DNA from: Spirochaeta sp.
GTDB taxonomy: Bacteria > Spirochaetota > Spirochaetia > DSM-27196 > SLAA01
NCBI GenBank assembly: GCA_020201015.1
Contig: JAIVHN010000078.1
Coordinates: 1-15,214 of the forward strand
Reading direction: 5' to 3'
DNA length: 15,214 bases
Shown here: positions 7,010 through 12,923 of the stretch, one piece after another
How positions within the stretch are numbered: the stretch's first letter is position 1
Layout of the letters: the number at the start of each line of letters is the position of its first letter
Notes under the pieces: model-generated
Told to the model about the DNA's origin: nothing
What the model saw: only the letters and a program-made list of their open reading frames with translations
The model's database searches: none
Position numbers and translations under genes: made by a program

Positions 7010-7663
7010 CAGCGTGAAATCCCGGGCTGAACCGTTCCAGATATAGATTGCGGTCTCTTCCGCCTCAAACTCTACGACTCTGTCCTCTGCCGGCCCGGCC
7101 TCGCTCAGGTATCGCTCGTGAATGGTCAGGCGCAGCTCGGCGCTGAGTTTCCCGGACCGCATCTGAGTGGAGAGCCGGTCATTTGAGCCCGAGGGATCTG
7201 CTGAACCCGAGGAACCCTGTGGCCCTTGCGCGGCGCGTGATGGCCGTGCAAGCTCGAGGCCAAAGAGGTGTGTCGCTACAATTCGTCGTCGGCGCACATC
7301 GTATACATGGAGTTCGTATCGCGCGTCCTTGAAAGAGGCGGCTGAGTCGTCGCGAAAGCTCAGGAGTAGTTCGATATCGTCCGGCAGTGAGATTCGCCCT
7401 ACCGCAAAAGAGCTGTCTGAGTACGCGTACTCATAACCCAATCGCGGGGAGATTGAGTTCGGTAAGGGGGAGTAGTCAATGGTGCCAAACCTGCTTGGAA
7501 ACTCAGTTGGTGTCTGCAACGGAAGCTCAAGCGGCGGGAATGCCTGCAGAAGGAGTACCTGCTCTTCAAGGCTCAACTCGACTGCGGGTAGGCTAAGCGC
7601 CAATACGGCACCCAACGCGAAAACACCCAGTAGCCTTCTTGTCGCCAAGGGTAACCTGCTCAT
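7004..7663 (-). CDS. Secreted or periplasmic protein of unknown function
   Basis: The start is the ATG at 7663, preceded by GAAGGAGA with seven-base spacing; an in-frame ATG at 7696 lacks such a site. The 219-residue product begins with a clear signal peptide: basic MSRLPLATRR, hydrophobic LLGVFALGAVLALS, likely cut near LPA-VE. It has no lipobox Cys. The mature part begins with a Leu/Pro-rich stretch, then has alternating polar and hydrophobic segments suggesting beta-structure (IELLLSFRDD, YELHVYDVRRRRIVATHLFGLEL, VVEFEAEETAIYIWNG). A low-complexity Gly/Ser/Pro stretch lies near residues 144-163. It contains no Cys, so the adjacent thioredoxin is unlikely to act on it. I do not recognise a domain. 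It diverges from the thioredoxin gene across about 98 bases. Confidence 0.75.
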   Translation of the reverse strand: MSRLPLATRRLLGVFALGAVLALSLPAVELSLEEQVLLLQAFPPLELPLQTPTEFPSRFGTIDYSPLPNSISPRLGYEYAYSDSSFAVGRISLPDDIELLLSFRDDSAASFKDARYELHVYDVRRRRIVATHLFGLELARPSRAAQGPQGSSGSADPSGSNDRLSTQMRSGKLSAELRLTIHERYLSEAGPAEDRVVEFEAEETAIYIWNGSARDFTLR

Positions 7664-7680
7664 ATTTGTGTCTCCTTCAG

Positions 7681-7693
7681 CGGTTAAGAACCG
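7681..7693. repeat. Short inverted repeat CGGTT-AAG-AACCG upstream of the secreted-protein gene
   Basis: Five-base arms around a three-base centre, lying in the 5' leader of the minus-strand gene and just before the -35 of the thioredoxin promoter. It could be a small operator or RNA hairpin, but it is short enough to be chance. Confidence 0.25.
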
Positions 7694-7697
7694 CAAC

Positions 7698-7726
7698 TTG
7701 GCTCATGGCTTCACACTTCGTATATT
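7698..7726 (+). promoter_or_regulatory. Likely sigma-70-type promoter of the thioredoxin gene
   Basis: TTGGCT (7698-7703) and TATATT (7721-7726) are separated by exactly 17 bases, matching the consensus at four and five of six positions. The transcription start would fall near 7733, leaving a leader of about 29 bases with GGGAG (7751-7755) before the ATG at 7762. Confidence 0.55.
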
Positions 7727-7761
7727 TAAGCTAAGAAATACTCAAGAAATGGGAGTGCGTC

Positions 7762-8085
7762 ATGCAGACAAGCAAAGCCTTACCGAACAGTTTTGAAGAA
7801 CTCATAAAAAATTCCGACAAACCGGTGCTGGTCGACTTCTACGCTGACTGGTGCGGCCCCTGTAAAGTCGTTTCTCCAATCGTGGAACAGATAGCTCGCG
7901 ACTACAAAGGGCGTCTCTTGACGGTTAAGATTAATATCGACAAGAAACAGCGGCTGGCCGCAAAGTATCGCGTGACGGCAGTGCCTACCTTAATGTTTTT
8001 TTCCGGCGGCTCACTTAAGGAAACCCTACAAGGCGCCCGCGGATACGAAGAAATTGTACGAGTTGTCGAGACCCATGTAGCGTGA
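7762..8085 (+). CDS. trxA: Thioredoxin
   Basis: Small cytoplasmic dithiol-disulfide oxidoreductase that reduces protein disulfides and is itself recharged by thioredoxin reductase. The 107 residues match the usual length. Seen: VLVDFYADWCGPC with the redox-active Cys31 and Cys34, the buried Asp of VDF, the cis-proline loop AVPTLMFF, and the C-terminal GARGYEEIVRVVETH helix. There is no signal peptide, so it is cytoplasmic. The ATG at 7762 has GGGAG six bases upstream. The oxidoreductase gene starts 46 bases downstream with its own ribosome binding site and no visible terminator between, so the two are probably co-transcribed. Confidence 0.95.
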   Translation: MQTSKALPNSFEELIKNSDKPVLVDFYADWCGPCKVVSPIVEQIARDYKGRLLTVKINIDKKQRLAAKYRVTAVPTLMFFSGGSLKETLQGARGYEEIVRVVETHVA

Positions 8086-8131
8086 AGTCTCAGGATGTAT
8101 TACGCGGTACTCTCATGGTTAAGGAGAGACA

Positions 8132-9145
8132 ATGAAGTCACGGTGTATTTCTATTCATGAGTTCGGCACTGCCGATGTAGTGGCGATCTCCGAACGCGAG
8201 GTGCCGGAACCTAAAGGCAGCAAGGTTCGCATTCGGGTCGATGCTGCCGGTGTGAGCTTTACCGACGTCATGATCCGTAACGGACGGTATCCTGAGGTCA
8301 AGAAGGCCCCGGTGGTCTTAGGATACGACTTTGTCGGTCAGGTAGAGGCGGTGGGCCCGGATGTGACGCGGTTTTCTCCTGGTGACCGCGTGGCGGACCT
8401 CACTATTACCGGATCACAGACGGAGTATATTCTCAGAGACGAGGCCGGATTGGTGTCAGTGCCAAGTGAGTTGGAACCGGCACAAGCGGTAGTCTGCGTA
8501 CTGGCGTATCTTACCGCGTATCAAATGATGTTTCGCGTCGCAGAACTCAAAGAGGGTGACAGCTTTCTCATTCATGGAGGTTCTGGGTCGGTCGGCAGCG
8601 CCGCTCTGGACCTGGCGCGCGCATTTGGCATTGCTGCATATGCCACCGCCTCGCAGTCCAAACAAGAGTTTGTCTCCGCTTTTGGTGCTACCGCCATAGA
8701 CTATGAACACGAAGACTTTGTTCAGGTTATCAAGAGTAAGCATCCGGAAGGAGTTTCGGCGGTATTTGACGCAATTGGTCCGGATAACTTTAAGCGCTCT
8801 TACTCTGTTGTATCTACCGGCGGTACCCTTGTCATCTACGGCTTGCTTGATATGGCACTTGGCAAACAAAAAGGCGGTGTGCTTAAGACCGGTCTCTGGT
8901 ACGGCTTGAGCAAACTCAAGCGTGATCAACGGCATGCTGTTTTTTACATAATTACTCAGGTGCGCAAGAAGCACCCGGACTGGTTTGAACAAGACTTGAC
9001 CGCACTCTTTGAGTTGGTGCGGAACGACCGCATAGCGCCGGTTGTTGCAGATATTATTAGCTTTTTTGATGTAGCCGAGGCACACCGCCGAATTGAGTCT
9101 GCCGACGTGCGCGGAAAAATTGTGCTGGACCCCAGGCGGCGGTAA
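8132..9145 (+). CDS. Zinc-independent MDR-family oxidoreductase (quinone reductase / VAT-1-like)
   Basis: Medium-chain dehydrogenase/reductase that would transfer hydride from NADPH to a quinone or another activated carbonyl or alkene. The ATG at 8132 follows AAGGAGAG. The 337 residues match the family. Seen: an N-terminal GroES-like barrel (VRIRVDAAGVSFTDVMIRNG, then APVVLGYDFVGQVEAVG), the Rossmann loop HGGSGSVGSAALDLAR (148-163) of the quinone-reductase type, and FDAIGPDNFKRSYSVVSTGGTLVIYG. The Cys and His ligands for catalytic and structural zinc found in alcohol dehydrogenases are absent. The tail DVAEAHRRIESADVRGKIVL is typical of quinone oxidoreductases. The insert around residues 245-290 resembles VAT-1-like members. 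The physiological substrate is unknown. Position after thioredoxin hints at redox or detoxification, but this is weak. Confidence 0.9.
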   Translation: MKSRCISIHEFGTADVVAISEREVPEPKGSKVRIRVDAAGVSFTDVMIRNGRYPEVKKAPVVLGYDFVGQVEAVGPDVTRFSPGDRVADLTITGSQTEYILRDEAGLVSVPSELEPAQAVVCVLAYLTAYQMMFRVAELKEGDSFLIHGGSGSVGSAALDLARAFGIAAYATASQSKQEFVSAFGATAIDYEHEDFVQVIKSKHPEGVSAVFDAIGPDNFKRSYSVVSTGGTLVIYGLLDMALGKQKGGVLKTGLWYGLSKLKRDQRHAVFYIITQVRKKHPDWFEQDLTALFELVRNDRIAPVVADIISFFDVAEAHRRIESADVRGKIVLDPRRR

Positions 9146-9148
9146 CGA

Positions 9149-9200
9149 ACGGCGCCACGTGGTGTCGCCCGGCGGCGGCACGTGGCGTCGCACGGCGCCC
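9149..9200. repeat. GC-rich 18-base imperfect direct repeat with CACGTG palindromes, able to fold
   Basis: The units 9151-9168 and 9174-9191 match at 16 of 18 positions with a 23-base period, and each contains CACGTGG. ACGGCGCC occurs at both outer edges (9149-9156 and 9192-9199). The first unit's GGCGCCACGTG can pair with the second unit's CACGTGGCGTC at 10 of 11 positions, so the RNA can form a strong hairpin between the oxidoreductase and macrodomain genes. No T-run follows. Confidence 0.6.
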
Positions 9201-9227
9201 GCGACCGGTTCGCACAGGGAGGAATGT

Positions 9228-9776
9228 ATGAGTGAACCATTACAAATTCGCACCGACAATGGAGTCTTTCTTGAGTGTGTACGCGGCGACATAACCGCTC
9301 AGCCCGATATGGATGCAGTGGTGAACGCCGCTAACGCTGAACTGCGTATTGGTGGTGGCGTGGCCGGTGCGATACACCAGGCGGCGGGCCCGGAGCTATA
9401 TGCCGAGTGCAGGCCGCTTGCGCCTATTCGTCCCGGACAGGCTGTCGTAACCGGCGCCGGGCGTCTGCCGAACAAGTATGTAATTCACTGCCTTGGTCCG
9501 GTGTACGGGCTTGATCAACCCTCGGACCAACTGCTGGCGGCGTGTTACCGCAACGCATTGCTGCGTGCGGAGGAGGTGCAGGCTCGCTCAATTGCCTTTC
9601 CGGCAATCTCTACCGGAGCCTTTGGATATCCGGTTCGCGAGGCGTCCGAGGTGACTTTTTCAGCAGTTGCCAAAGAACTCCCGAGCTGCACCCACGTACG
9701 GCATCTTAGATTCGTGTTGTTTTCCTCGAGTGATCTTGAGGTGTACACCCAGGCCTGCCAAGCAGCGTTTCAATAA
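9228..9776 (+). CDS. Macrodomain protein, probable ADP-ribose / O-acetyl-ADP-ribose hydrolase
   Basis: Stand-alone macrodomain of 182 residues, a size typical of bacterial YmdB-like proteins that bind ADP-ribose and can remove it from proteins or from O-acetyl-ADP-ribose. The ATG at 9228 is preceded by AGGGAGGAA (9216-9224). The frame continues upstream, but those residues (RRHVVSPGGGTWRR) come from the GC-rich repeat and are not family-like. Seen: GDIT (20-23) for adenine contact, VVNAANAELRIGGGVAGAIHQAAG (31-54) with catalytic-loop Asn and Gly residues, the second ligand loop PAISTGAFGYP (125-135), and RFVLFSSSDLEVY. The conserved motifs are present. No toxin or ADP-ribosyltransferase partner is adjacent, so it is not a DarTG-type pair here. 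Confidence 0.92.
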   Translation: MSEPLQIRTDNGVFLECVRGDITAQPDMDAVVNAANAELRIGGGVAGAIHQAAGPELYAECRPLAPIRPGQAVVTGAGRLPNKYVIHCLGPVYGLDQPSDQLLAACYRNALLRAEEVQARSIAFPAISTGAFGYPVREASEVTFSAVAKELPSCTHVRHLRFVLFSSSDLEVYTQACQAAFQ

Positions 9777-9803
9777 TACGCGTCGGACCAAAGGAGTAAG
9801 GGT

Positions 9804-10181
9804 GTGGAAGTAGACTACCACGGGAAGTTTTTCCGTGGACGCAGTAACTCGCCGAGCGGCGAGGTTGGGGCAACTACGCTGTTTGAGTACCATCAGACCG
9901 GAAATCGGCTTTGGGGCAGTTACTCCGGAGGCGAAGTTGTTGAGGGGCACTTGCTTGGAACCGTAGCCGCAAACGGCAGTCTGGAGTTCTGCTATCACCA
10001 TCTCAATGACGCGGGCCGAGTTATGGCGGGCCGCTGCAGTTCAACTCCAACGAGGGAATCCGACGGACAGTTGGTGCTGCAAGAGCACTGGCAGTGGTTT
10101 ACCGGCGATGGCACGTCCGGCTACTCCGAGGTAGAAGAGATAGACGCAGCCGAGCTTGGTAGATCTGCTGGCACTAACTAA
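9804..10181 (+). CDS. Small conserved protein, family often labelled 'n-acetylglutamate synthase' without support
   Basis: Cytoplasmic protein of 125 residues starting at the GTG at 9804, with AAGGAG (9791-9796) seven bases upstream. Its pattern recalls a small conserved bacterial family rich in Gly, Trp and aromatic beta-strand residues: FEYHQTGNRLWGSYSGGEVVEGHLLGT, then GSLEFCYHHLN, AGRCSSTP and LVLQEHWQWFTGDGTSGYSEVEE. I recall this family being named n-acetylglutamate synthase in databases, but it has no GNAT motif and I see no basis for that activity. It follows the macrodomain gene by 27 bases, so co-transcription is likely. Its last eight bases overlap the end of the convergent permease gene. 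Function unknown. Confidence 0.8.
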   Translation: MEVDYHGKFFRGRSNSPSGEVGATTLFEYHQTGNRLWGSYSGGEVVEGHLLGTVAANGSLEFCYHHLNDAGRVMAGRCSSTPTRESDGQLVLQEHWQWFTGDGTSGYSEVEEIDAAELGRSAGTN

Positions 10182-10812
10182 AAGAGCAGCCGCAGTACCG
10201 AGGCACCTTAGCGATGTTGTTGATGAAGAAGTACCAGGCAGTTGCTCCAATGTAGGCGTTCTTTGGCAAATGTAAGGCCAGTAAGTATACCGAGAGCACG
10301 GCCCCGGCCGCGTTGCCGATCATGCTTGAGAATCCGGCGGCTATCCCCATGCTACCGGCAAACGCCAGGACGCGTGGCCGGGGCCTGTCGGCGTCCGGTA
10401 GGCTTGCGGCGTCCGGCGCAGCCAGAGCGGGCCGACGGCGCTGCAGCAACGGCGATGCAACCAGGACCAGCAACCCGAATCCAAGCACCCCCGCTAAAAT
10501 GGGTGCATAGATCTCCGGGCCAACCACGTCTCCCACGTACACCGCAACCAGAATTCCGACCAAGGTTCCCGGCAGCAATAGCAGCACATGCAACCAGCGG
10601 ACGTGCTTGTGGTAGAAGGCAAGGCCAAATAGATCCGCAAACATAAGAATGGGCAGCATAATACCGGTAGAAGGGCGTGCACCGAAAAACGCGGCGGCAA
10701 GCGCTACCGCAATCATCCCACCGCCTTGTAGCCCGGTTTTGTTCATGCCTACAAGAGCCCCGCACAGAGACAACAAGAGAATCGCGCTGAGATCAAGTCC
10801 AGGTAGGTTCAT
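10174..10812 (-). CDS. TauE/SafE (TSUP/DUF81) membrane permease, C-terminally shortened
   Basis: Member of the sulfite exporter / TSUP family, whose proteins move sulfur-containing or organic anions across the inner membrane. The ATG at 10812 is preferred over a TTG at 10827; neither has a strong ribosome binding site. Seen: the first repeat LCGALVGMNKTGLQGGGMIAVALAAAFFG, then GIMLPILMFADLFGLAFYHKHVRW and LLLLPGTLVGILVAVYVG; a charged Pro/Ala-rich loop; and the second repeat GIAAGFSSMIGNAAGAVLSVYLLALHLPK with ATAWYFFINNIAKVP. The protein then ends abruptly as RYCGCSFS after 212 residues. Family members usually continue about 40-55 residues with two further helices, so the C-terminus looks lost exactly where the convergent gene begins. 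Substrate unknown; activity doubtful. Confidence 0.85.
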   Translation of the reverse strand: MNLPGLDLSAILLLSLCGALVGMNKTGLQGGGMIAVALAAAFFGARPSTGIMLPILMFADLFGLAFYHKHVRWLHVLLLLPGTLVGILVAVYVGDVVGPEIYAPILAGVLGFGLLVLVASPLLQRRRPALAAPDAASLPDADRPRPRVLAFAGSMGIAAGFSSMIGNAAGAVLSVYLLALHLPKNAYIGATAWYFFINNIAKVPRYCGCSFS

Positions 10813-10858
10813 CCCGGCAGTGTACAAAAAACTCTATCCGGGGCATACTGCCGAAGGT

Positions 10859-11950
10859 ATGAATATAGGAATTATCGGTCTCCCAAAATCCGGGAAAACA
10901 ACCATCTTTAACGCACTTACTGGGCAAGAAGCCGAGGTAGCCGAGTATGCCTCCAGCAAGGTTGAGCCAAACGTAGCAGTAGTAGATGTTGGTGACACTC
11001 GAGTGGACAGGCTACATGAGATGTATCAGCCGAAGAAAACCATCTACGCCACCATTGAGTTTCTCGACTTTGTGGGCGGCACCGCCGGTGGGAAAAGTTC
11101 CGGCTCCGAGGACGGTATTTTCTCGGGCGAAGGCATCTCACTTATTAAGAACTCGGATGCATTGCTGCTTGTGCTCCGTAACTTTGCTAACGCAACACTC
11201 GAGCAGGCTCACGGTGCGGTTGATCCCACACGGGACCTTGAGAACGTCGAGTCCGAGCTCATCCTTGCTGACCAGGTCATTGCCGAACGGCGTGTAGAGC
11301 GGCTTGAAGCCGACCATAAGCGTGGCAAAAAGACCTCGCAGTCCCAGGCCGAGCTCAAGCTTATGCAGCGAGTAGTTGCCAAGTTAGAAGAAGGCGGTGG
11401 TGTGCGTGAGCTTGAACTCACTGCCGACGACGCTACCTTGCTCAAGGGCTTTCGCTTTCTCACTGCCAAGCCAGCTCTTATTGTCCTTAACTCGGATGAG
11501 AGCTCGTACGGAAAGAATGCCGAGGTAGTGAAGCAGCTTGAACTGCGCTATCCGGTTATTGAGTTTGCGGGCAACTTTGAAATGGAGCTCTCTCGGCTTG
11601 AACCCGAGGAAGCAGAGGCCTTTATGGCCGATATGGGAATTACCGAGTCGGCGCGCACCCGCCTGACGAGTTTTGCCTACAAGCTGTTGGGCTACATCAG
11701 CTTTTTTACGGTTGGCGAAGATGAAGTACGCGCATGGACTATCCGTGACGGAGAGAACGCCCAACAGGCGGCCGGTACCATTCACACCGATCTTGCCAAG
11801 GGCTTCATTCGTGCCGAGTGTTTTGGCTACGAAGACCTGCTAGAAGCCGGTAGCGAGAAAGCGGTTAAGTCCAAGGGACACTTCCGGCTTGAGGGCAAGG
11901 AGTACCGCGTCAAGGACGGCGATATTCTCAATATTCGCTTCAATGTCTGA
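10859..11950 (+). CDS. ychF: YchF-like Obg-family GTPase/ATPase
   Basis: Translation-associated P-loop NTPase of 363 residues, the same length as E. coli YchF, which binds ribosomes and prefers ATP. The ATG at 10859 begins MNIGIIGLPKSGKTTIFNALTG with G1 at 7-15. The only Shine-Dalgarno-like bases, GAAGG, are one base before the ATG, which is unusually close. Seen: a switch region IEFLDFVGGTAGG in place of the usual DIAGLVKGA, a helical coiled-coil insert (about 130-185), NSDE (211-214) at the G4 position where YchF proteins lack the Asp of NKxD, and a C-terminal TGS domain (FTVGEDEVRAWTI, then GFIRAECFGYEDL, then YRVKDGDILNIRFNV). It is a divergent YchF subtype. It diverges from the permease gene across 46 bases and precedes the dioxygenase gene by 19-25 bases. 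Confidence 0.93.
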   Translation: MNIGIIGLPKSGKTTIFNALTGQEAEVAEYASSKVEPNVAVVDVGDTRVDRLHEMYQPKKTIYATIEFLDFVGGTAGGKSSGSEDGIFSGEGISLIKNSDALLLVLRNFANATLEQAHGAVDPTRDLENVESELILADQVIAERRVERLEADHKRGKKTSQSQAELKLMQRVVAKLEEGGGVRELELTADDATLLKGFRFLTAKPALIVLNSDESSYGKNAEVVKQLELRYPVIEFAGNFEMELSRLEPEEAEAFMADMGITESARTRLTSFAYKLLGYISFFTVGEDEVRAWTIRDGENAQQAAGTIHTDLAKGFIRAECFGYEDLLEAGSEKAVKSKGHFRLEGKEYRVKDGDILNIRFNV

Positions 11951-11975
11951 GTAATAAAAGCGGGACCGTATGCGC

Positions 11976-12890
11976 ATGAGTGACGACATTTCCAGTTCAC
12001 AATCATCTGTTGACCTGTCACCCAAGTTTTGCCGCCTTGAGTACCGCACTCCGGCGTATGAGCCGCTGGCCGCCCTGTACAAGGACGCGCTTGGGCTGAA
12101 CGAGGTCGAGCCCGGGTTGCTACGTTCGGTTGACGGAGGCTTTGAGCTGGCTTTCAAGGTGCTCCCGGACTCCACTCGAGACAGTGAGACGACCGTGGGC
12201 TTGTACCATGTAGCTTTCCTGCTGCCAAGCCGCGCCGCTCTGGCCGCTACGCTGCGCCGGGTGTTTGCCGCGGTACGGAGCGCAACCGAGCGCCGTGCCG
12301 AAACAGCCGCGCCGGACGGCGCAAGAAGCGCGGCCGTAAATGGCTTTTCCGGCCCTGCCTTTTTTATTGAGGGTGCCACCGACCATCTGGTTTCCGAGGC
12401 GGTGTATCTGCGCGATGCCGACGGCAACGGCGTGGAACTCTACGCCGACCGCGACCCAAGCGAGTGGCGCCGTGATGCCGAGGGCAACATCGCTATGGAT
12501 ACCGTAGAGCTTGATATGGCCGGTTTGCTGGCAAGCGCACCAAGCACCGAGGGTATCTGCGCTGGCAGCAGCATTGGGCATCTACATTTTCATGTGCCCG
12601 ACCTGGACAGTGCCGAGGCATTCTACCGCAAAAACCTGGGGCTCAAGGTCACGCAGCGCAGGTATCCTGGGGCACGCTTTCTGGCCTGGGGCGGGTATCA
12701 TCATCATTTAGGAATCAATACCTGGGCCAAAGATAGGCGGGCGCCACAAGGGGCTGCCGGGCTGGTGCGGGTCCGGCTGTCCGAGCCCCCACCGGGAGCA
12801 TCCCCCTCATCGGGCGCCGAGCCCCAACCGGGTGCGGTGCCCCGCAGGGAGCTGGGCCCCGACCCGGCAGGGATCATCTGGAGCTGGTAG
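11976..12890 (+). CDS. Two-module VOC-family protein (CatE / catechol-2,3-dioxygenase-like), frameshifted near its end
   Basis: Vicinal-oxygen-chelate protein related to B. subtilis CatE, an extradiol ring-cleavage dioxygenase, with two modules. An ATG also exists at 11970; both have only weak GCGGGA upstream, whose spacing suits 11976 better. Module one: FCRLEYRTPAYEPLAALYKDALGL, metal-ligand region LYHVAFLLP, GATDHLVSEAVYLRDADGNGVELYADR. Module two: GHLHFHVPDLDSAEAFYRKNLGL and GGYHHHLGINTW. After GAAGLVRVRL comes a Pro/Ser/Ala-rich stretch shorter than the usual final fold, then PDPAGIIWSW and stop. From 12872 the neighbouring frame reads DHLELVAPA with a stop at 12899-12901, the normal VOC ending whose Glu can be a metal ligand. 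One missing base in the GGG at 12870-12872 would explain this. The activity of the second module is doubtful. Confidence 0.85.
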   Translation: MSDDISSSQSSVDLSPKFCRLEYRTPAYEPLAALYKDALGLNEVEPGLLRSVDGGFELAFKVLPDSTRDSETTVGLYHVAFLLPSRAALAATLRRVFAAVRSATERRAETAAPDGARSAAVNGFSGPAFFIEGATDHLVSEAVYLRDADGNGVELYADRDPSEWRRDAEGNIAMDTVELDMAGLLASAPSTEGICAGSSIGHLHFHVPDLDSAEAFYRKNLGLKVTQRRYPGARFLAWGGYHHHLGINTWAKDRRAPQGAAGLVRVRLSEPPPGASPSSGAEPQPGAVPRRELGPDPAGIIWSW

Positions 12891-12923
12891 CACCGGCCTG
12901 AAGCTATAATTAAGGAGCCATGC

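Noticed and set aside
8456..9292. A 278-codon open frame on the minus strand opposite the oxidoreductase and macrodomain genes
   Set aside because: It is antisense to strongly conserved genes, has no recognisable domain and an unlikely composition; it arises from the codon bias of the + strand genes.
9228..10181. Macrodomain plus small neighbour as a toxin-antitoxin (DarTG-like) pair
   Set aside because: The neighbour lacks ADP-ribosyltransferase motifs and resembles a small beta-rich conserved family; the macrodomain is of the stand-alone type.
10242..10646. A 134-codon + strand open frame within the permease gene
   Set aside because: Arg/Pro-rich translation typical of a shadow frame; the minus strand clearly encodes a membrane permease.
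11840..12427. A 195-codon minus-strand open frame opposite ychF and the VOC gene
   Set aside because: Low-complexity Ser/Arg/Ala-rich translation with no motif, fully covered by conserved + strand genes.
12905..12910. Perfect TATAAT just before the amylase ribosome binding site
   Set aside because: Transcription would begin inside the ribosome binding site, and no -35 element is seen 16-18 bases upstream; probably chance.
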